A DNA stretch of 64,000 bases from Nocardiopsis gilva YIM 90087. GTDB taxonomy: Bacteria; Actinomycetota; Actinomycetes; Streptosporangiales; Streptosporangiaceae. This document shows, piece after piece, positions 33,850 to 46,703 of the stretch. The stretch is taken from positions 2,542,001-2,606,000 of the forward strand of contig NZ_CP022753.1 of assembly GCF_002263495.1 (NCBI RefSeq), written 5' to 3'. The notes under the pieces were generated by a model. It did not search any database. It had not been told where the DNA came from and was given only the letters and a program-made list of their open reading frames with translations. Every line of letters begins with the position of its first letter. Within the stretch, counting starts at the first letter, position 1. A program made the translations under genes and the position numbers.

Positions 33850-34734
33850 TCAGGCGTAGACGTGGTTGAGCGCGCTGGGATGGGTGCGCAGGAAGCCCTC
33901 GATGGACTGGGCGGGGTGGCCGGTGAGGTGCGGGACGGTCGCGGAGACGACGTCCATCTCTCCGCTGGCGATCGCGGCGTACGAGCTGGCCCACCCCTCG
34001 ACCTCCCACTCGGGGGCGCCCGTGGGACGGCGCGAGGCCAGGGCTTCCTCCCAGGTCTCGGGCACGTAGCGCACGGTCTTGCCGGTCAGCGTCGAGAGGC
34101 GCTCCACGGTCTCGCCCATGGTCACCGCCTCGGGACCGGTGACGTCGTAGCTCGCGCCGTCGTGGGCCGCGCCCTCGGTGAGGACGGCGACGGCGACGTC
34201 GGCGATGTCGTCGCGGGAGACCCACGCGACCCGTCCCTGCCCGGCGGGGCCGCGGATGACGCCCGAGTCGTCCGCCCAGTGCGGCAGCACATCGAGGTAG
34301 AAGCTGGGGCGCAGGAAGGTGTGGGCCACGCCGGTGGAGCGGATGTGGGCCTCGGTGTAGAAGTGGTCGCGGGCGAAGGTGAAGGTCGACGCCGGGGCCG
34401 CGGACAGGAAGGACAGGTAGACGATCCTGGTCACACCCGCGGCGACGGCGGCGTCGACCGCGCTGATGTGCTGGTCCACGCGGTCGGCGGACTCGGTGGC
34501 CGAGACCAGGAACAGGGTGTCGGCCCCCTTCACCGCGCGCTCGAAGGCGGGCATGTCCTCGTAGGGCGCCATGGCCGCGCTGGCGCCGGGCAGCTCCGGT
34601 GCGCGGTTGAGGTCGCGGACGATGAGTCGCTGGGGGATCCCCCGTCGGGCCAGGCGGGCGGCCACCCGGCCGCCCAGGCCTCCGGTCGCGCCGGTGATGC
34701 CGATGGTGTGCGTTATTGCCTGATCGTCACCCAT
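33850..34734 (-). CDS. NmrA-like atypical short-chain NAD(P)-binding oxidoreductase
   Basis: Encodes 294 residues. TIGITGATGGLGGRVAARLA is the dinucleotide-binding motif, and LARRGIPQRLIVRDLNRAPE resembles the QorB/NmrA group of quinone reductases or redox sensors. The short-chain dehydrogenase Tyr-x3-Lys is not evident, as usual for NmrA-like proteins. THPSALNHVY ends the protein in family style. It is encoded between thiE and the prenyl synthase gene in opposite orientation to thiE. Its role is unknown; quinone reduction or redox sensing is plausible. Confidence 0.85.
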   Translation of the reverse strand: MGDDQAITHTIGITGATGGLGGRVAARLARRGIPQRLIVRDLNRAPELPGASAAMAPYEDMPAFERAVKGADTLFLVSATESADRVDQHISAVDAAVAAGVTRIVYLSFLSAAPASTFTFARDHFYTEAHIRSTGVAHTFLRPSFYLDVLPHWADDSGVIRGPAGQGRVAWVSRDDIADVAVAVLTEGAAHDGASYDVTGPEAVTMGETVERLSTLTGKTVRYVPETWEEALASRRPTGAPEWEVEGWASSYAAIASGEMDVVSATVPHLTGHPAQSIEGFLRTHPSALNHVYA

Positions 34735-34804
34735 GGCTCCCTATTCTCACCTGATGCCCGTTCCGGCGCACCCGCGGCGCGCCGATCGGAGCGTCACGCG
34801 CGAA

Positions 34805-34857
34805 GGGCGGTGTCCGCGGATGAGGTGCCGTCCTCACCTCACCCGCGGATACCGCCC
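34805..34857. repeat. 23-bp-arm hairpin in a 366-bp gene-free gap
   Basis: Arms 34805-34827 and 34835-34857 match at 21 of 23 positions around a seven-base loop (CCGTCCT). The gap 34735-35100 between the prenyl synthase and NmrA genes has no other feature I can support apart from a weaker CCTCCCC/GGGGAGG pair near 34981-35021. The hairpin could end the prenyl synthase transcript, but there is no T-tract. Confidence 0.6.
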
Positions 34858-35100
34858 ATCGCCGACATCGCTCTTTCATCCCCGTGTGCTGCGACTGGCC
34901 GACCTGAGGGGCCCGATCGGCGGTGCCGCCGTTGTCATGCCGCGATCGGGCTCTGATCCGACTCAAACAGGCTTTGCCTCCCCAGTCGATCCGTCACGGG
35001 GAGGAACCGGCCTCATCCCTCAGGTGGGGAGGCGTCATGCTCCCCGCCGGGAGAGCGGGGGCGTGGCGGTGCCGTGGCAGCGGTCGGGCGGGGGTGCCCG

Positions 35101-36171
35101 TCAGTGCTTGCGGGCGGTGGCCGCGACGATCAGGTCGGCCAGGGCCGGGCGGGCCGCGTCGTCGACCTCGGGGCTCTCCAGGGCCTCCGTCGCCTGCGCC
35201 ACGTAGCCGTCGATGCGCCGCTCGCAGGCCTCCAGCGCGCCGCACTCCGTGGCCAGGGCGCGCATCCACTCCACCGTCTCGGGCGTCAGGTGGGGGTCGC
35301 CCAGGTGGCGGCGGAACTCGGCGGCGTCGGCCGGGGTCGCGCGTTCGAGGGTCTCGGCGACCAGCAGGGTGCGCTTGCCCTCGCGCAGGTCGTCGCCTGC
35401 GGGCTTACCGGTCTCCTCCGGGTCGCCGAACACGCCCAGCACGTCGTCGCGCAGCTGGAAGGCGATGCCCAGCGCGATCCCGTAGTCGCTGTAGACCCCG
35501 GCGAGCTCCGCGGAGCGTCCGGCCAGGGCGGCGCCCATGTGCAGCGGGCGCTCGATCGTGTACTTGGCGGCCTTGTAGTGCATGACGCGCAGCGACGCCT
35601 CGACGCTCTCCGAGCCGCGCACCTGCTCCAGCATGTCGAGGTACTGCCCGGCCATCACCTCGGTGCGCATCTCGTCGAACGGCCGGCGCCCCGCCCGCAG
35701 CGCCTCCAGCGGCAGCTCGCTGCCCTGGAACATCTCATCGCTCCACGCCAGGCACAGGTCGCCGATCAGGATCGCGGAGCCCTGCCCGAACCCCTGGGCG
35801 CCGCCGCTCCAGCCGGAGCGCCGGTGCAGCGCCTCCAGGCGCTTGTGCGTGGCCGGCAGGCCCCGGCGGGTGTCGCTGTTGTCGATGACGTCGTCGTGGA
35901 TCAGGGCGCAGGCCTGGAGGAACTCCAGCGACGCCGCGGCCGTGTAGATGCCCGGGACCTCGGCGCCGCCGGCGCCGCGCCAGCCCCAGTAGCAGAAGGC
36001 GGGGCGCAGCCGCTTGCCGCCCGCCAGCATCGCCTCCAGGGCCTCCATCACGGGCGCCAGCTCGGCGCCGATCTCCAGCAGCTGGGCGCGGCGGCGCTCG
36101 GTGAAGGACGCGATCTCGGCGTCCACGGCCGCGCGCACGAAGGAGACGGGAGACGAAGAAGTGGAGGTCAT
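35101..36171 (-). CDS. Polyprenyl diphosphate synthase (GGPP/FPP synthase type)
   Basis: Encodes 356 residues of the trans-prenyltransferase fold. The first aspartate-rich motif DDVID (93-97) and the second in FQLRDDVLGVFGD bind Mg-diphosphate. GGKRLRPAFCYWGW holds the Lys-Arg diphosphate contacts. Residues before the first motif (ASLEFLQACALIH) control chain length, and the pattern suggests C15-C20 products, not long chains. It condenses IPP with allylic diphosphates for menaquinone, carotenoid or sugar-carrier lipids. Divergent from metF; the same pairing (idsA2 and Rv2172c) exists in mycobacteria. Confidence 0.9.
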   Translation of the reverse strand: MTSTSSSPVSFVRAAVDAEIASFTERRRAQLLEIGAELAPVMEALEAMLAGGKRLRPAFCYWGWRGAGGAEVPGIYTAAASLEFLQACALIHDDVIDNSDTRRGLPATHKRLEALHRRSGWSGGAQGFGQGSAILIGDLCLAWSDEMFQGSELPLEALRAGRRPFDEMRTEVMAGQYLDMLEQVRGSESVEASLRVMHYKAAKYTIERPLHMGAALAGRSAELAGVYSDYGIALGIAFQLRDDVLGVFGDPEETGKPAGDDLREGKRTLLVAETLERATPADAAEFRRHLGDPHLTPETVEWMRALATECGALEACERRIDGYVAQATEALESPEVDDAARPALADLIVAATARKH

Positions 36172-36266
36172 GAGGGCAGGTTATCCGCTGTCCACAACGG
36201 CTCCTCCACCGCAGTACCAAGGGCTGCCCCCTCATCCCACCAGGAGTGTGGCCTAAGGTGGATCAC

Positions 36267-37220
36267 ATGCTTGGCACAATGACACGCTCCGGTACAGCGC
36301 CGCGCCCTACTCCGCGCCCGCGCGACATCCGCGACCTGCTCAACGCCGGCGAACCGACCTTCTCGTTCGAGTTCTTCCCCCCGAAAAACCCCGAAGGCCA
36401 GCGCAAACTCTGGCGGGTCATCCGCGAGCTCGAGGCCCTGGCCCCGTCCTTCATTTCCGTGACCTACGGCGCCGGCGGAGGCACCCGCGACCGTACGGTC
36501 GAGATCACCGAGCGCGTGGCCACCGACACCACGCTGCTCCCGGTGGCCCACATGACCGCCGTGGACCACTCGGTGCGCGAGCTTCGTCACCTCATCGGCC
36601 GCTTCGCCGACGCGGGCGTCAGCAACATGCTGGCGCTGCGCGGGGACCCGCCCGGCGATCCGCTGGGCGAGTGGGTCAAGCACCCCGAGGGCCTGATGTA
36701 CGCCGACGAACTGGTCCGGCTGCTCAAGGAGACCGGCGACTTCAGCGTGGGCGTCGCCGCCTTCCCCTACAAGCACCCGCGCTCGCCTGACATCGAGTCC
36801 GACGTGAAGTACTTCGTCCGCAAGTGCGAGGCCGGGGCCGACTACGCGGTCACCCAGATGTTCTTCGAGGCCGACGACTACCTGCGGTTGCGCGACCGGG
36901 TGGCGGCCAAGGGCTGTGACGTTCCGATCATCCCCGAGATCATGCCGGTGGTGAAGCTCTCCACGATCGAGCGCTCCGAGCAGCTGTCGGGCGCGCCGTT
37001 CCCGCGCCACCTGGCCGAGGAGTTCGAGAAGGTGGGCGACGACAAGGAGGCCGTGCGCCGCCTGGGGATCGAGCAGGCGCAGCGGCTGTGCGAGCGCCTG
37101 CTGAACGAGGGCGCCCCGGGCATCCACTTCATCACCTTCAACCAGTCCACCGCCACACGCGAGATCTACCGCGAGATCGCGCCGCACCGCGTTCCCGCAG
37201 GGGGAGACGCGCGGCCATGA
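36267..37220 (+). CDS. metF: Methylenetetrahydrofolate reductase
   Basis: Encodes 317 residues of the FAD barrel that makes 5-methyl-THF for methionine synthesis. [20 protein letters not shown] carries the catalytic Glu, [16 protein letters not shown] and [13 protein letters not shown] the FAD and folate loops, [14 protein letters not shown] and IIPEIMPV the barrel end. ATG 36267 is favoured because TAAGGT ends seven bases before it, indicating a leaderless mRNA; GTG 36246 would lie upstream of that promoter. The 3' end overlaps the convergent GNAT gene by 83 bases. Confidence 0.9.
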   Translation: MLGTMTRSGTAPRPTPRPRDIRDLLNAGEPTFSFEFFPPKNPEGQRKLWRVIRELEALAPSFISVTYGAGGGTRDRTVEITERVATDTTLLPVAHMTAVDHSVRELRHLIGRFADAGVSNMLALRGDPPGDPLGEWVKHPEGLMYADELVRLLKETGDFSVGVAAFPYKHPRSPDIESDVKYFVRKCEAGADYAVTQMFFEADDYLRLRDRVAAKGCDVPIIPEIMPVVKLSTIERSEQLSGAPFPRHLAEEFEKVGDDKEAVRRLGIEQAQRLCERLLNEGAPGIHFITFNQSTATREIYREIAPHRVPAGGDARP

Positions 37221-37746
37221 TCGCGAAGGGCTGGTGCGGACTGCCGGGGAACCGGAAGTCCGTCAGCACATCGACGAAGCCGCAGGACGTGTAGAGGCCC
37301 CGGGCGACCGTGGGGCCGCTGTGGGTCGACAGGACGGCGGTGCGCTCGGCGCGTGCCGCCGTCAGTCGGTACAGCAGCCGCCGCCCGATCCCCCGCCCCT
37401 GGTGGTCGGGGTGCACGTGGACCTCGGCGATCTCGAAGGAGTCGCGGAACCAGCGCCGCTCGGCGGAGGGGTCGCGGGCGCGCAGCGCCTGGGTGACGAC
37501 ATCGTGCCACCACTGGCCGCGCTGGCCGTGGAACCCGTAGGCGAAGCCGACGGCGCCGCCCGATGCGTCGACGGCGGTGACCGACTGGAACCCTGGGTTG
37601 CGGGAGTGCTGCTCCATGATGACCTTGCGCCCACCGAGCTGGTCCTGTGGCGGGTCCATGGCAGCCGCGTAGATCTCCATCAGCGCGGGCAGCGCGTGGA
37701 CGAAGGCGGGAGCGGCCAGTTCCCACAGCTCGGTGTCGGTCTGCAC
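37138..37746 (-). CDS. GNAT-family N-acetyltransferase
   Basis: Encodes 202 residues. [20 protein letters not shown] followed by LLYRLT is the acetyl-CoA motif A, and [11 protein letters not shown] is motif B. An N-terminal part with [20 protein letters not shown] is conserved in related actinomycete proteins. The basic C-terminal tail ([11 protein letters not shown]) is encoded in the region antisense to metF and may be an overextension. GTG 37746 starts the gene. The acceptor substrate is unknown. A long palindrome and a LexA box lie upstream. Confidence 0.85.
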   Translation of the reverse strand: MQTDTELWELAAPAFVHALPALMEIYAAAMDPPQDQLGGRKVIMEQHSRNPGFQSVTAVDASGGAVGFAYGFHGQRGQWWHDVVTQALRARDPSAERRWFRDSFEIAEVHVHPDHQGRGIGRRLLYRLTAARAERTAVLSTHSGPTVARGLYTSCGFVDVLTDFRFPGSPHQPFAIMAARLPLRERGAARSRGRSRVWRWTG

Positions 37747-37791
37747 AGCGCCACCCTATGCCCTGCCCAGCTCCCGGCTCCCGCGGCGATA

Positions 37792-37861
37792 CTTCGTTGA
37801 TCTCGGAGATATTGGGGTCAAAATCGCCCGTGAGACCCCAATATCTCCGAGATCAACGAAG
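37792..37861. repeat. Long perfect palindrome, dispersed family, copy 2
   Basis: Arms 37792-37819 and 37834-37861 are 28 bases and perfectly complementary, around a 14-base spacer containing AAAATCGCCCGTGA. Arm sequence matches copy 1 (22709-22776) in CGTTGATCT-GG-GATAT-GGGGT. The spacer matches the reverse complement of copy 1's spacer, so the element has a direction and the two copies point opposite ways. Confidence 0.85.
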
Positions 37862-37939
37862 CGGGCGGCGAGGTGGCGACACGCCCGGGGACCTGGTGCT
37901 TCTTGACGGGGTGGGGCGGGTGCGATTAACTGGAGCCCG

Positions 37940-37957
37940 TTCGAACCTCTGTTCGAA
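37940..37957. promoter_or_regulatory. LexA SOS box, perfect core
   Basis: TTCGAAC-CTCT-GTTCGAA contains the actinobacterial LexA consensus TCGAAC-N4-GTTCGA without mismatch. It is just downstream of GATTAACT, a possible -10 on the plus strand. The nearest gene starts are 194 bases away (GNAT, minus strand) and more than 1 kb away on the plus strand, so the controlled transcript is not obvious. Confidence 0.75.
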
Positions 37958-37988
37958 ACCAGAAAGCGCCGAGTGCCTCCTCGGACTC

Positions 37989-38096
37989 GTGCCCGACCGC
38001 CGTCCCCCCTGGCGTTCGGGCACGGGGAGAGCGGCCGGGCGGGGGAGGGGAAGCCCCTGTGCCCGGCCGCTCTTCTTGTGCCCGGGCGCGTTTTTT
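37989..38096 (+). terminator. Stacked hairpins ending in a T6 tract
   Basis: Three structures follow the LexA box on the plus strand: GTGCCCGA 37989-37996 with TCGGGCAC 38016-38023, then 38028-38040 with 38061-38073 (13 bp perfect), and a GCCCGG/CCGGGC option (38061-38066 with 38082-38087) just before TTTTTT at 38091-38096. No protein-coding gene lies between 37862 and 38251. Together with the LexA box this could be a 150-base non-coding transcript with its own terminator. Confidence 0.5.
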
Positions 38097-38251
38097 GTCT
38101 CCTGACTCCCTTCGCGTCTCGCCGCTGCGCGCACCGCGCGTACGGCAACGGCCGCGCACCTCGAACGAGGTGCGCGGCCGTCGGTGACGCGTGCAGGGAG
38201 CCCCTGGGGCAGGGGGGCGTTGACGAAGGAACCGGTCCGGTTCTGGGTTGT

Positions 38252-38746
38252 CTAGAAGGCGTCGACCGCGCGGCGCGCTTCCGGGTCGAGAACGCCCCAG
38301 TTGATGAGTTCCTCGGTCAGGTCGCCGGGCGAACGGTCGTAGATGACGGCCAGCGACCGCAGGTCCTCCTGGCGGATCGAGAGCACGCGGCCGTTGTAGT
38401 CGCCGCGCTGGCTCTGGATGGTGGCGACGTAGCGGGCGAGCGGCCCCGCCTTCTCCTGGGGCAGCTGCTGCATGCGCTCCAGGTCGATGACGAGCTTCGG
38501 CGTGGGGCCGAGCGGCGTGGGCGCGGCACCGCCGGGCAGCAGTTCGGACATCGGCACGCCGTAGAAGTCGGCGAGCTCGGCGAGCTTCTGCACGGTGACG
38601 GCGCGGTCGCCGCGCTCGTAGGAGCCCACCACGACGGCCTTCCAGCGCCCGTGGGACTTCTCCTCCACCCCGTGCAGGGACAGCCCTTGCTGGGTGCGGA
38701 TGGCGCGCAGTCGCGCGCCGAGGGACTTCGCGTATTCGGATGGCAT
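38252..38746 (-). CDS. bldD: BldD-like c-di-GMP-responsive developmental regulator
   Basis: Encodes 164 residues. The N-terminal XRE helix-turn-helix (about 5-70: SLGARLRAIRTQQGLSLHGV...VVVGSYERGDRAVTV) is followed by the BldD C-terminal domain. That domain contains RGD at 114-116, eight residues, then RQED at 125-128. BldD binds a c-di-GMP tetramer through RGD-x8-RQDD, so only a conservative D-to-E change is present. BldD represses sporulation genes during growth. ATG 38746 fits BldD length; the frame upstream is not BldD-like. Adjacency to pyrR is the Streptomyces arrangement. Confidence 0.92.
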   Translation of the reverse strand: MPSEYAKSLGARLRAIRTQQGLSLHGVEEKSHGRWKAVVVGSYERGDRAVTVQKLAELADFYGVPMSELLPGGAAPTPLGPTPKLVIDLERMQQLPQEKAGPLARYVATIQSQRGDYNGRVLSIRQEDLRSLAVIYDRSPGDLTEELINWGVLDPEARRAVDAF

Positions 38747-39278
38747 CTTCTTCGTCGCTCCCCGGCCGTGAAGGTGGCTGGCGTGGGTGGTGGATCGGGC
38801 GTTCCCCGGCCACGGCCCGTCCGGCGGAACGCCGCGTTGTGCGCTGCCTTCCGCGGGGGCCACCACTCCGTGCAACGGGCCACACCGTACTCGTGCGTCG
38901 GGTGGCACGGAGCGTCCCCCACCCAGATTGGTTACGGACAGTGACGGTAGGGCGGTCCGCGCGCCAGGTCAAGCCGTTGGGTGGAAACGCGACTAATCAG
39001 TGGCCAAACCGTGTGTAAGTGAGGGCTCTCTCATACCGGGATCAACAGGGTCGTGCGGCGCCTCGGTCAAGAGGCGAAAAGCCCGCAGGTGTAGGGGATT
39101 CCGTGTTTTCAGGGGGTGAACACAAGGGGGTGCGGCAGGCCCGGAATGTGGCGGCCGACTGCATAGTCAAGAGGTTGTTATGTGATCAGTGTCATATTTT
39201 TGCCATGTTTGCTCTTGCCCGTGATCAGGGCACGGGAGGCGGCGCTGGTAGCGTGGGGTCGATCGACATCCTTTAACG
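38747..39278. other. Long divergent control region between bldD and pyrR
   Basis: No gene. AGTGA half-sites of the BldD operator type occur at 38940-38944 and 39018-39022, but no full AGTGA-Nn-TCACC pair is evident. A short CCTC/GAGG hairpin lies near 39060-39074, and the part from about 39175 is AT-rich and probably holds the pyr promoter. Autoregulation of bldD is known in Streptomyces and is plausible here. Confidence 0.4.
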
Positions 39279-39305
39279 TCCTGTTCAGTGAGGCAGGGAA
39301 GGGGG
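39279..39305 (+). promoter_or_regulatory. Probable PyrR-binding hairpin over the pyrR ribosome site
   Basis: GTCCTG-TTCAGTGAGG-CAGGG forms a short stem with a purine-rich GTGAGG loop, resembling PyrR RNA targets. Its 3' side runs into the GGGAAGGGGG ribosome site of pyrR. Binding of UMP-loaded PyrR would block translation, as shown for Mycobacterium smegmatis. No terminator is seen here, which fits translational control. Confidence 0.5.
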
Positions 39306-39313
39306 TCACTACT

Positions 39314-39952
39314 TTGTGTGCTCAAAAGCGCACAGAAGGTGACGCGCGTACTGCGCATACCGCAGATCCGCCGAAAACCGCCGACCACGGCGACTCCAAG
39401 ACCGTTCTCGAAGGACCCGAGATCCAGCGGGCGCTCACCCGTATCGCCCACGAGGTCCTCGAACGCACCAAGGGCGGAGAAGACGTCACCCTACTGGGAA
39501 TTCCCACCCGGGGCGTCCCGCTCGCCGGACGACTCGCACAGCGCATCGAGCGCGTCGAGGACCGCGCCGTCCCCTGGGGGTCGCTGGACATCACCATGTA
39601 CCGCGACGACCTCCGACTGGCACCCGCGCGGGCGCTCGGCCGCACCGACATTCCGGCCGAAGGCATCGACGGCCGCGTCGTCGTCCTCGTCGACGACGTC
39701 CTGTTCTCCGGACGCACCGTCCGCGCCGCCCTCGACGCCCTCAACGACCTGGGCCGCCCGCGCGCCGTCCAGCTCGCCACCCTCGTCGACCGCGGCCACC
39801 GCGAGCTGCCGATCCGCGCCGACTACGTCGGCAAGAACCTGCCGACCTCGCTCCGCGAGAACGTCACGGTCCTGCTCGACGAACTCGACGGCCGCGACGC
39901 CGTCGTGCTCGGCCCCGCCAAGCCCCGTCCCGGAGCGGAGGACGACAACTGA
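39314..39952 (+). CDS. pyrR: Pyrimidine operon regulator / uracil phosphoribosyltransferase PyrR
   Basis: Encodes about 212 residues. The PRPP loop [20 protein letters not shown] and [20 protein letters not shown] identify PyrR. It binds pyr mRNA when UMP is high and has weak UPRTase activity. The TTG at 39314 is chosen as start because GGGAAGGGGG ends eight bases upstream. The first 30 residues ([20 protein letters not shown]) are a non-conserved lead. Its stop overlaps the pyrB ATG (TGATG), starting an operon of tightly packed genes. Confidence 0.9.
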   Translation: MCAQKRTEGDARTAHTADPPKTADHGDSKTVLEGPEIQRALTRIAHEVLERTKGGEDVTLLGIPTRGVPLAGRLAQRIERVEDRAVPWGSLDITMYRDDLRLAPARALGRTDIPAEGIDGRVVVLVDDVLFSGRTVRAALDALNDLGRPRAVQLATLVDRGHRELPIRADYVGKNLPTSLRENVTVLLDELDGRDAVVLGPAKPRPGAEDDN

Positions 39953-40878
39953 TGCGACACCTGCTCTCCGCGGGGGACCTCAGCCGCGACGAGGCCACCC
40001 TCATCCTGGACACCGCCCGGGAACTCGCCCAGGCCGGGGCGCGCTCGGTCAAGAAGTTCCCGACCCTGCGCGGGCGCACTGTGGTCAACCTCTTCTACGA
40101 GGACTCCACCCGCACCCGCACCTCCTTCGAGCTCGCCGCCAAGCGGCTGTCCGCCGACGTCATCAACTTCTCGGCCAAGGGCTCCAGCGTCGCCAAGGGC
40201 GAGAGCCTCAAGGACACGGCGCTCACCCTGCAGGCCATGGGCGCTGACGGCGTCGTCATCCGGCACTCCGCCTCCGGCGCCGCCCACCGGCTCTCCGGCT
40301 GGGTCGACGGCTCCGTCGTCAACGCCGGCGACGGCACCCACGAGCACCCCACCCAGGCGCTGCTGGACGTCTACACCATGCGCGAGCGCATGGGCCGCCT
40401 CGACGGCCTGCGCGTCGCCATCGTCGGCGACGTGCGGCACAGCAGGGTCGCCCGCTCCAACGTGCTGCTCCTGCACACCCTGGGCGCCGAGGTCACCCTG
40501 GTGGCCCCGCCCACGCTGGTGCCGGTCTCCGTGCACACCTGGCCCTGCGCCGTCTCCTACGACCTCGACGAGACGCTGGCCAAGAGCGACGTCGTGATGA
40601 TGCTGCGCGTGCAGGCCGAGCGCATGCAGGGCGCCTACTTCCCGACCCCGCGCGAGTACAGCCGCCGCTACGGCCTGGACGGGGAGCGCTTCGCCAAGAT
40701 GCACGACGAGGCCATCGTCATGCACCCCGGCCCGATGGTCCGCGGCATGGAGATCTCCGCCGAGGTCGCCGACTCCCCGCGGTGCACCGTCACCGAGCAG
40801 GTCGCCAACGGCCTGAGCATCCGCATGGCCGTGCTCTACCTGCTGCTCGGCGGCTCCGAATCCGCGATCGGCGCCTGA
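39952..40878 (+). CDS. pyrB: Aspartate carbamoyltransferase catalytic subunit
   Basis: Encodes 308 residues, a normal length. [20 protein letters not shown] is the carbamoyl-phosphate motif, [20 protein letters not shown] and [16 protein letters not shown] follow, and [13 protein letters not shown] closes the aspartate site. It makes N-carbamoyl aspartate. No PyrI regulatory chain is encoded nearby, so the enzyme is the unregulated trimer or associates with PyrC as in many Gram-positive bacteria. It overlaps pyrR by one base. Confidence 0.95.
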   Translation: MRHLLSAGDLSRDEATLILDTARELAQAGARSVKKFPTLRGRTVVNLFYEDSTRTRTSFELAAKRLSADVINFSAKGSSVAKGESLKDTALTLQAMGADGVVIRHSASGAAHRLSGWVDGSVVNAGDGTHEHPTQALLDVYTMRERMGRLDGLRVAIVGDVRHSRVARSNVLLLHTLGAEVTLVAPPTLVPVSVHTWPCAVSYDLDETLAKSDVVMMLRVQAERMQGAYFPTPREYSRRYGLDGERFAKMHDEAIVMHPGPMVRGMEISAEVADSPRCTVTEQVANGLSIRMAVLYLLLGGSESAIGA

Positions 40879-40918
40879 GATGTCGGCACCTGACCCAACA
40901 GACGGAAACAGAGACGAG

Positions 40919-42208
40919 ATGAGCGTGAACCACCTGCTGCGCGGGGTCCGCGTCCTGGGCGGAGAGCCGACGGACATCCTGCTGCGCGACGGCGCCGTCG
41001 CCGCCATCGGCGCCGGACTGGACGCCGAGGGCGCCGCGGTCGTCGAGGCCGACGGCCTGATCGCCCTGCCCGGCCTGGTCGACCTCCACACTCACCTGCG
41101 CGAGCCCGGACGCGAGGACGCCGAGACCGTGGCCAGCGGCTCCCGGGCCGCCGCCATGGGCGGCTACACCGCCGTGCACGCCATGGCCAACACCGACCCG
41201 GTCGCCGACACCGCCGGCGTCGTCGAACAGGTCTGGCGGCTCGGCCGCGAGGCCGGGTACTGCGACGTCCAGCCCGTCGGGGCCGTCACCCACGGTCTGG
41301 GCGGCACGCGCCTGGCCGAGCTCGGCGCCATGGCCGACTCCCCGGCCCAGGTGCGCGTCTTCTCCGACGACGGCCTGTGCGTCGCCGACCCGCTGCTGAT
41401 GCGCCGCGCCCTCGAATACGTCAAGGCCTTCGACGGCGTCGTCGCCCAGCACGCCCAGGAGCCGCGGCTGACCGAGGGCGCCCAGATGAACGAGGGCGTC
41501 GTCTCCGACCGGCTCGGCCTGGCCGGGTGGCCGGCCGTGGCCGAGGAGGCCATCATCGCCCGCGACTGCCTGCTCGCCGAGCACGTCGGGTCGCGGCTGC
41601 ATGTCTGCCACGTCTCCACCAAGGGCTCGGTGCAGATCATCCGCGAGGCCAAGGCCCGCGGCTGCGACGTCACCGCCGAGGTCACCCCGCACCACCTGCT
41701 GCTGACCGACGAGCTCGCCGAGAGCTACGACCCCATCTACAAGGTCAACCCGCCGCTGCGCACCGCCGAGGACGTGCACGCCCTGCGCGCCGCCCTCGCC
41801 GACGGCACGATCGACTGTGTGGCCACCGACCACGCGCCGCACCCGGTCGAGGCCAAGGAGACCGAATGGGCCAACGCCGCGATGGGCATGGTGGGCCTGG
41901 AGACCGCCCTGCCGGTCGTCCAGCACGCCATGGTCGACACCGGCCTGCTCGACTGGGCCGGCGTCGCCGAGCGCATGTCGGCCACCCCGGCCCGCATCAG
42001 CCGGATCGGCGGCCAGGGCCGCCCGATCGCGGTCGGCGAACCGGCCAACATCACGCTCTACGACCCGGCCGCCGAGCGGCAGGTCAACGGGGCCATCATG
42101 GTCTCCAAGAGCAGCAACACCCCCTACCGGGGGATGACCCTGCCCGGGAATGTGGCCGCGACGTTCCTCCGCGGCGTTCCGACGGTCCTCGATGGGAAGA
42201 TTCAGTGA
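40919..42208 (+). CDS. pyrC: Dihydroorotase
   Basis: Encodes 429 residues, class I amidohydrolase. [20 protein letters not shown] holds the HxH metal ligands, [18 protein letters not shown] and [12 protein letters not shown] further histidines, and [15 protein letters not shown] the catalytic Asp. [10 protein letters not shown] is typical. ATG 40919 is preferred because the conserved sequence begins [12 protein letters not shown]; an in-frame ATG at 40880, two bases after the pyrB stop, would add 13 residues. It cyclises carbamoyl aspartate to dihydroorotate. The stop overlaps the carA GTG. Confidence 0.93.
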   Translation: MSVNHLLRGVRVLGGEPTDILLRDGAVAAIGAGLDAEGAAVVEADGLIALPGLVDLHTHLREPGREDAETVASGSRAAAMGGYTAVHAMANTDPVADTAGVVEQVWRLGREAGYCDVQPVGAVTHGLGGTRLAELGAMADSPAQVRVFSDDGLCVADPLLMRRALEYVKAFDGVVAQHAQEPRLTEGAQMNEGVVSDRLGLAGWPAVAEEAIIARDCLLAEHVGSRLHVCHVSTKGSVQIIREAKARGCDVTAEVTPHHLLLTDELAESYDPIYKVNPPLRTAEDVHALRAALADGTIDCVATDHAPHPVEAKETEWANAAMGMVGLETALPVVQHAMVDTGLLDWAGVAERMSATPARISRIGGQGRPIAVGEPANITLYDPAAERQVNGAIMVSKSSNTPYRGMTLPGNVAATFLRGVPTVLDGKIQ

Positions 42209-43377
42209 CTGCAGAGACGACCACCACCGACGTGCCCGCGATCCTGGTGCTCGAAGACGGCCGGGTCTTCCACGGCCGCTCGTTCGGCGCCCAGGGTGAG
42301 ACGTTCGGCGAGATCGTGTTCAACACCGGCATGACCGGCTACCAGGAGACGCTCACCGACCCGTCGTACCACCGCCAGATCGTGGCCATGACCGCCCCGC
42401 ACATCGGCAACACCGGGGTCAACGACGACGACCCCGAGTCCGGCCGGATCTGGGTCGCCGGGTACGTCGTGCGCGAGCCCGCCCGCATCCCGTCCAACTG
42501 GCGCGCCCAGCGCACCCTGGACGAGGAGCTGCGCCGCCAGGGCGTCGTCGGGATCGCCATGCCCGGCACCCGCGCGCTCACCCGCCACCTGCGCGACCGC
42601 GGCGCCATGCGCGCGGCCGTCAGCACCACCGAGACCGACCCCGAGGCGCTGCTGGAGCGGGTGACCGCCAGCCCACGCATGGCCGGGGCCGACCTCATGG
42701 GCGAGGTCACCACCACCGAGCCCTACACCGTCGCCCCGCCCGAGGGCGTGTCCACCCGCTACCGGGTCGCCGCCGTGGACCTCGGCATCAAGGCCATGAC
42801 CCCGCAGCGGCTGGCCGAGCGCGGCTGCGAGGTCACGGTGCTGCCCGCCACCGCCACCGCCGAGGAGATCCTCGCGCTGGACACCGACGGCGTCTTCTTC
42901 TCCAACGGCCCCGGCGACCCCGCGACCGCCGACGGCCCCGTCGCCACCATGCGCGGCGTGCTGGACGCCGGCAAGCCGCTCTTCGGCATCTGCTTCGGCA
43001 ACCAGATCCTGGGCCGCGCGCTGGGGTTGGGCACCTACAAGCTGCGGTTCGGCCACCGCGGCGTCAACCAGCCCGTGCGCGACGTGCACAGCGGCCGGGT
43101 GTACATCACCAGCCAGAACCACGGCTTCGCCGTCGACGCGCCCACCGACGGGGCGTTCGACACCCCCTACGGCCGCGCCGAGGTCAGCTACTTCGGCCTC
43201 AACGACGACGTGGTGGAGGGACTGCGGCTGCTGGACCGACCCGCGTTCAGCGTCCAGTACCACCCCGAAGCCGCCGCGGGCCCGCACGACGCCGCCGAAC
43301 TGTTCGACGCGTTCTGCGACCTCATGGCGGCGCAGTCCGCTGACTCCGCCGACACCGTCCAGCCCGCCCAGTCCTAG
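42205..43377 (+). CDS. carA: Carbamoyl-phosphate synthase small (glutaminase) subunit
   Basis: Encodes 390 residues. The N-terminal CPSase domain ([20 protein letters not shown]) is followed by a class I glutamine amidotransferase: [10 protein letters not shown], nucleophile Cys in [14 protein letters not shown], and the His-x-Glu in [12 protein letters not shown]. It supplies ammonia to CarB through an internal tunnel. GTG 42205 overlaps the pyrC stop, so translation is coupled. The small membrane-protein gene that often precedes carA in Streptomyces is absent. Confidence 0.95.
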   Translation: MTAETTTTDVPAILVLEDGRVFHGRSFGAQGETFGEIVFNTGMTGYQETLTDPSYHRQIVAMTAPHIGNTGVNDDDPESGRIWVAGYVVREPARIPSNWRAQRTLDEELRRQGVVGIAMPGTRALTRHLRDRGAMRAAVSTTETDPEALLERVTASPRMAGADLMGEVTTTEPYTVAPPEGVSTRYRVAAVDLGIKAMTPQRLAERGCEVTVLPATATAEEILALDTDGVFFSNGPGDPATADGPVATMRGVLDAGKPLFGICFGNQILGRALGLGTYKLRFGHRGVNQPVRDVHSGRVYITSQNHGFAVDAPTDGAFDTPYGRAEVSYFGLNDDVVEGLRLLDRPAFSVQYHPEAAAGPHDAAELFDAFCDLMAAQSADSADTVQPAQS

Positions 43378-43385
43378 AGGAAACC

Positions 43386-46703
<3,318 letters not shown>

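Noticed and set aside
37973-38944. Plus-strand open frame over the hairpin region and bldD
   Set aside because: Mostly antisense to bldD; the first 90 codons have no similarity and run through strong hairpins.
38940-39022. BldD operator in the bldD promoter
   Set aside because: Only AGTGA half-sites are seen; no correctly spaced TCAC partner, so not called as an operator.
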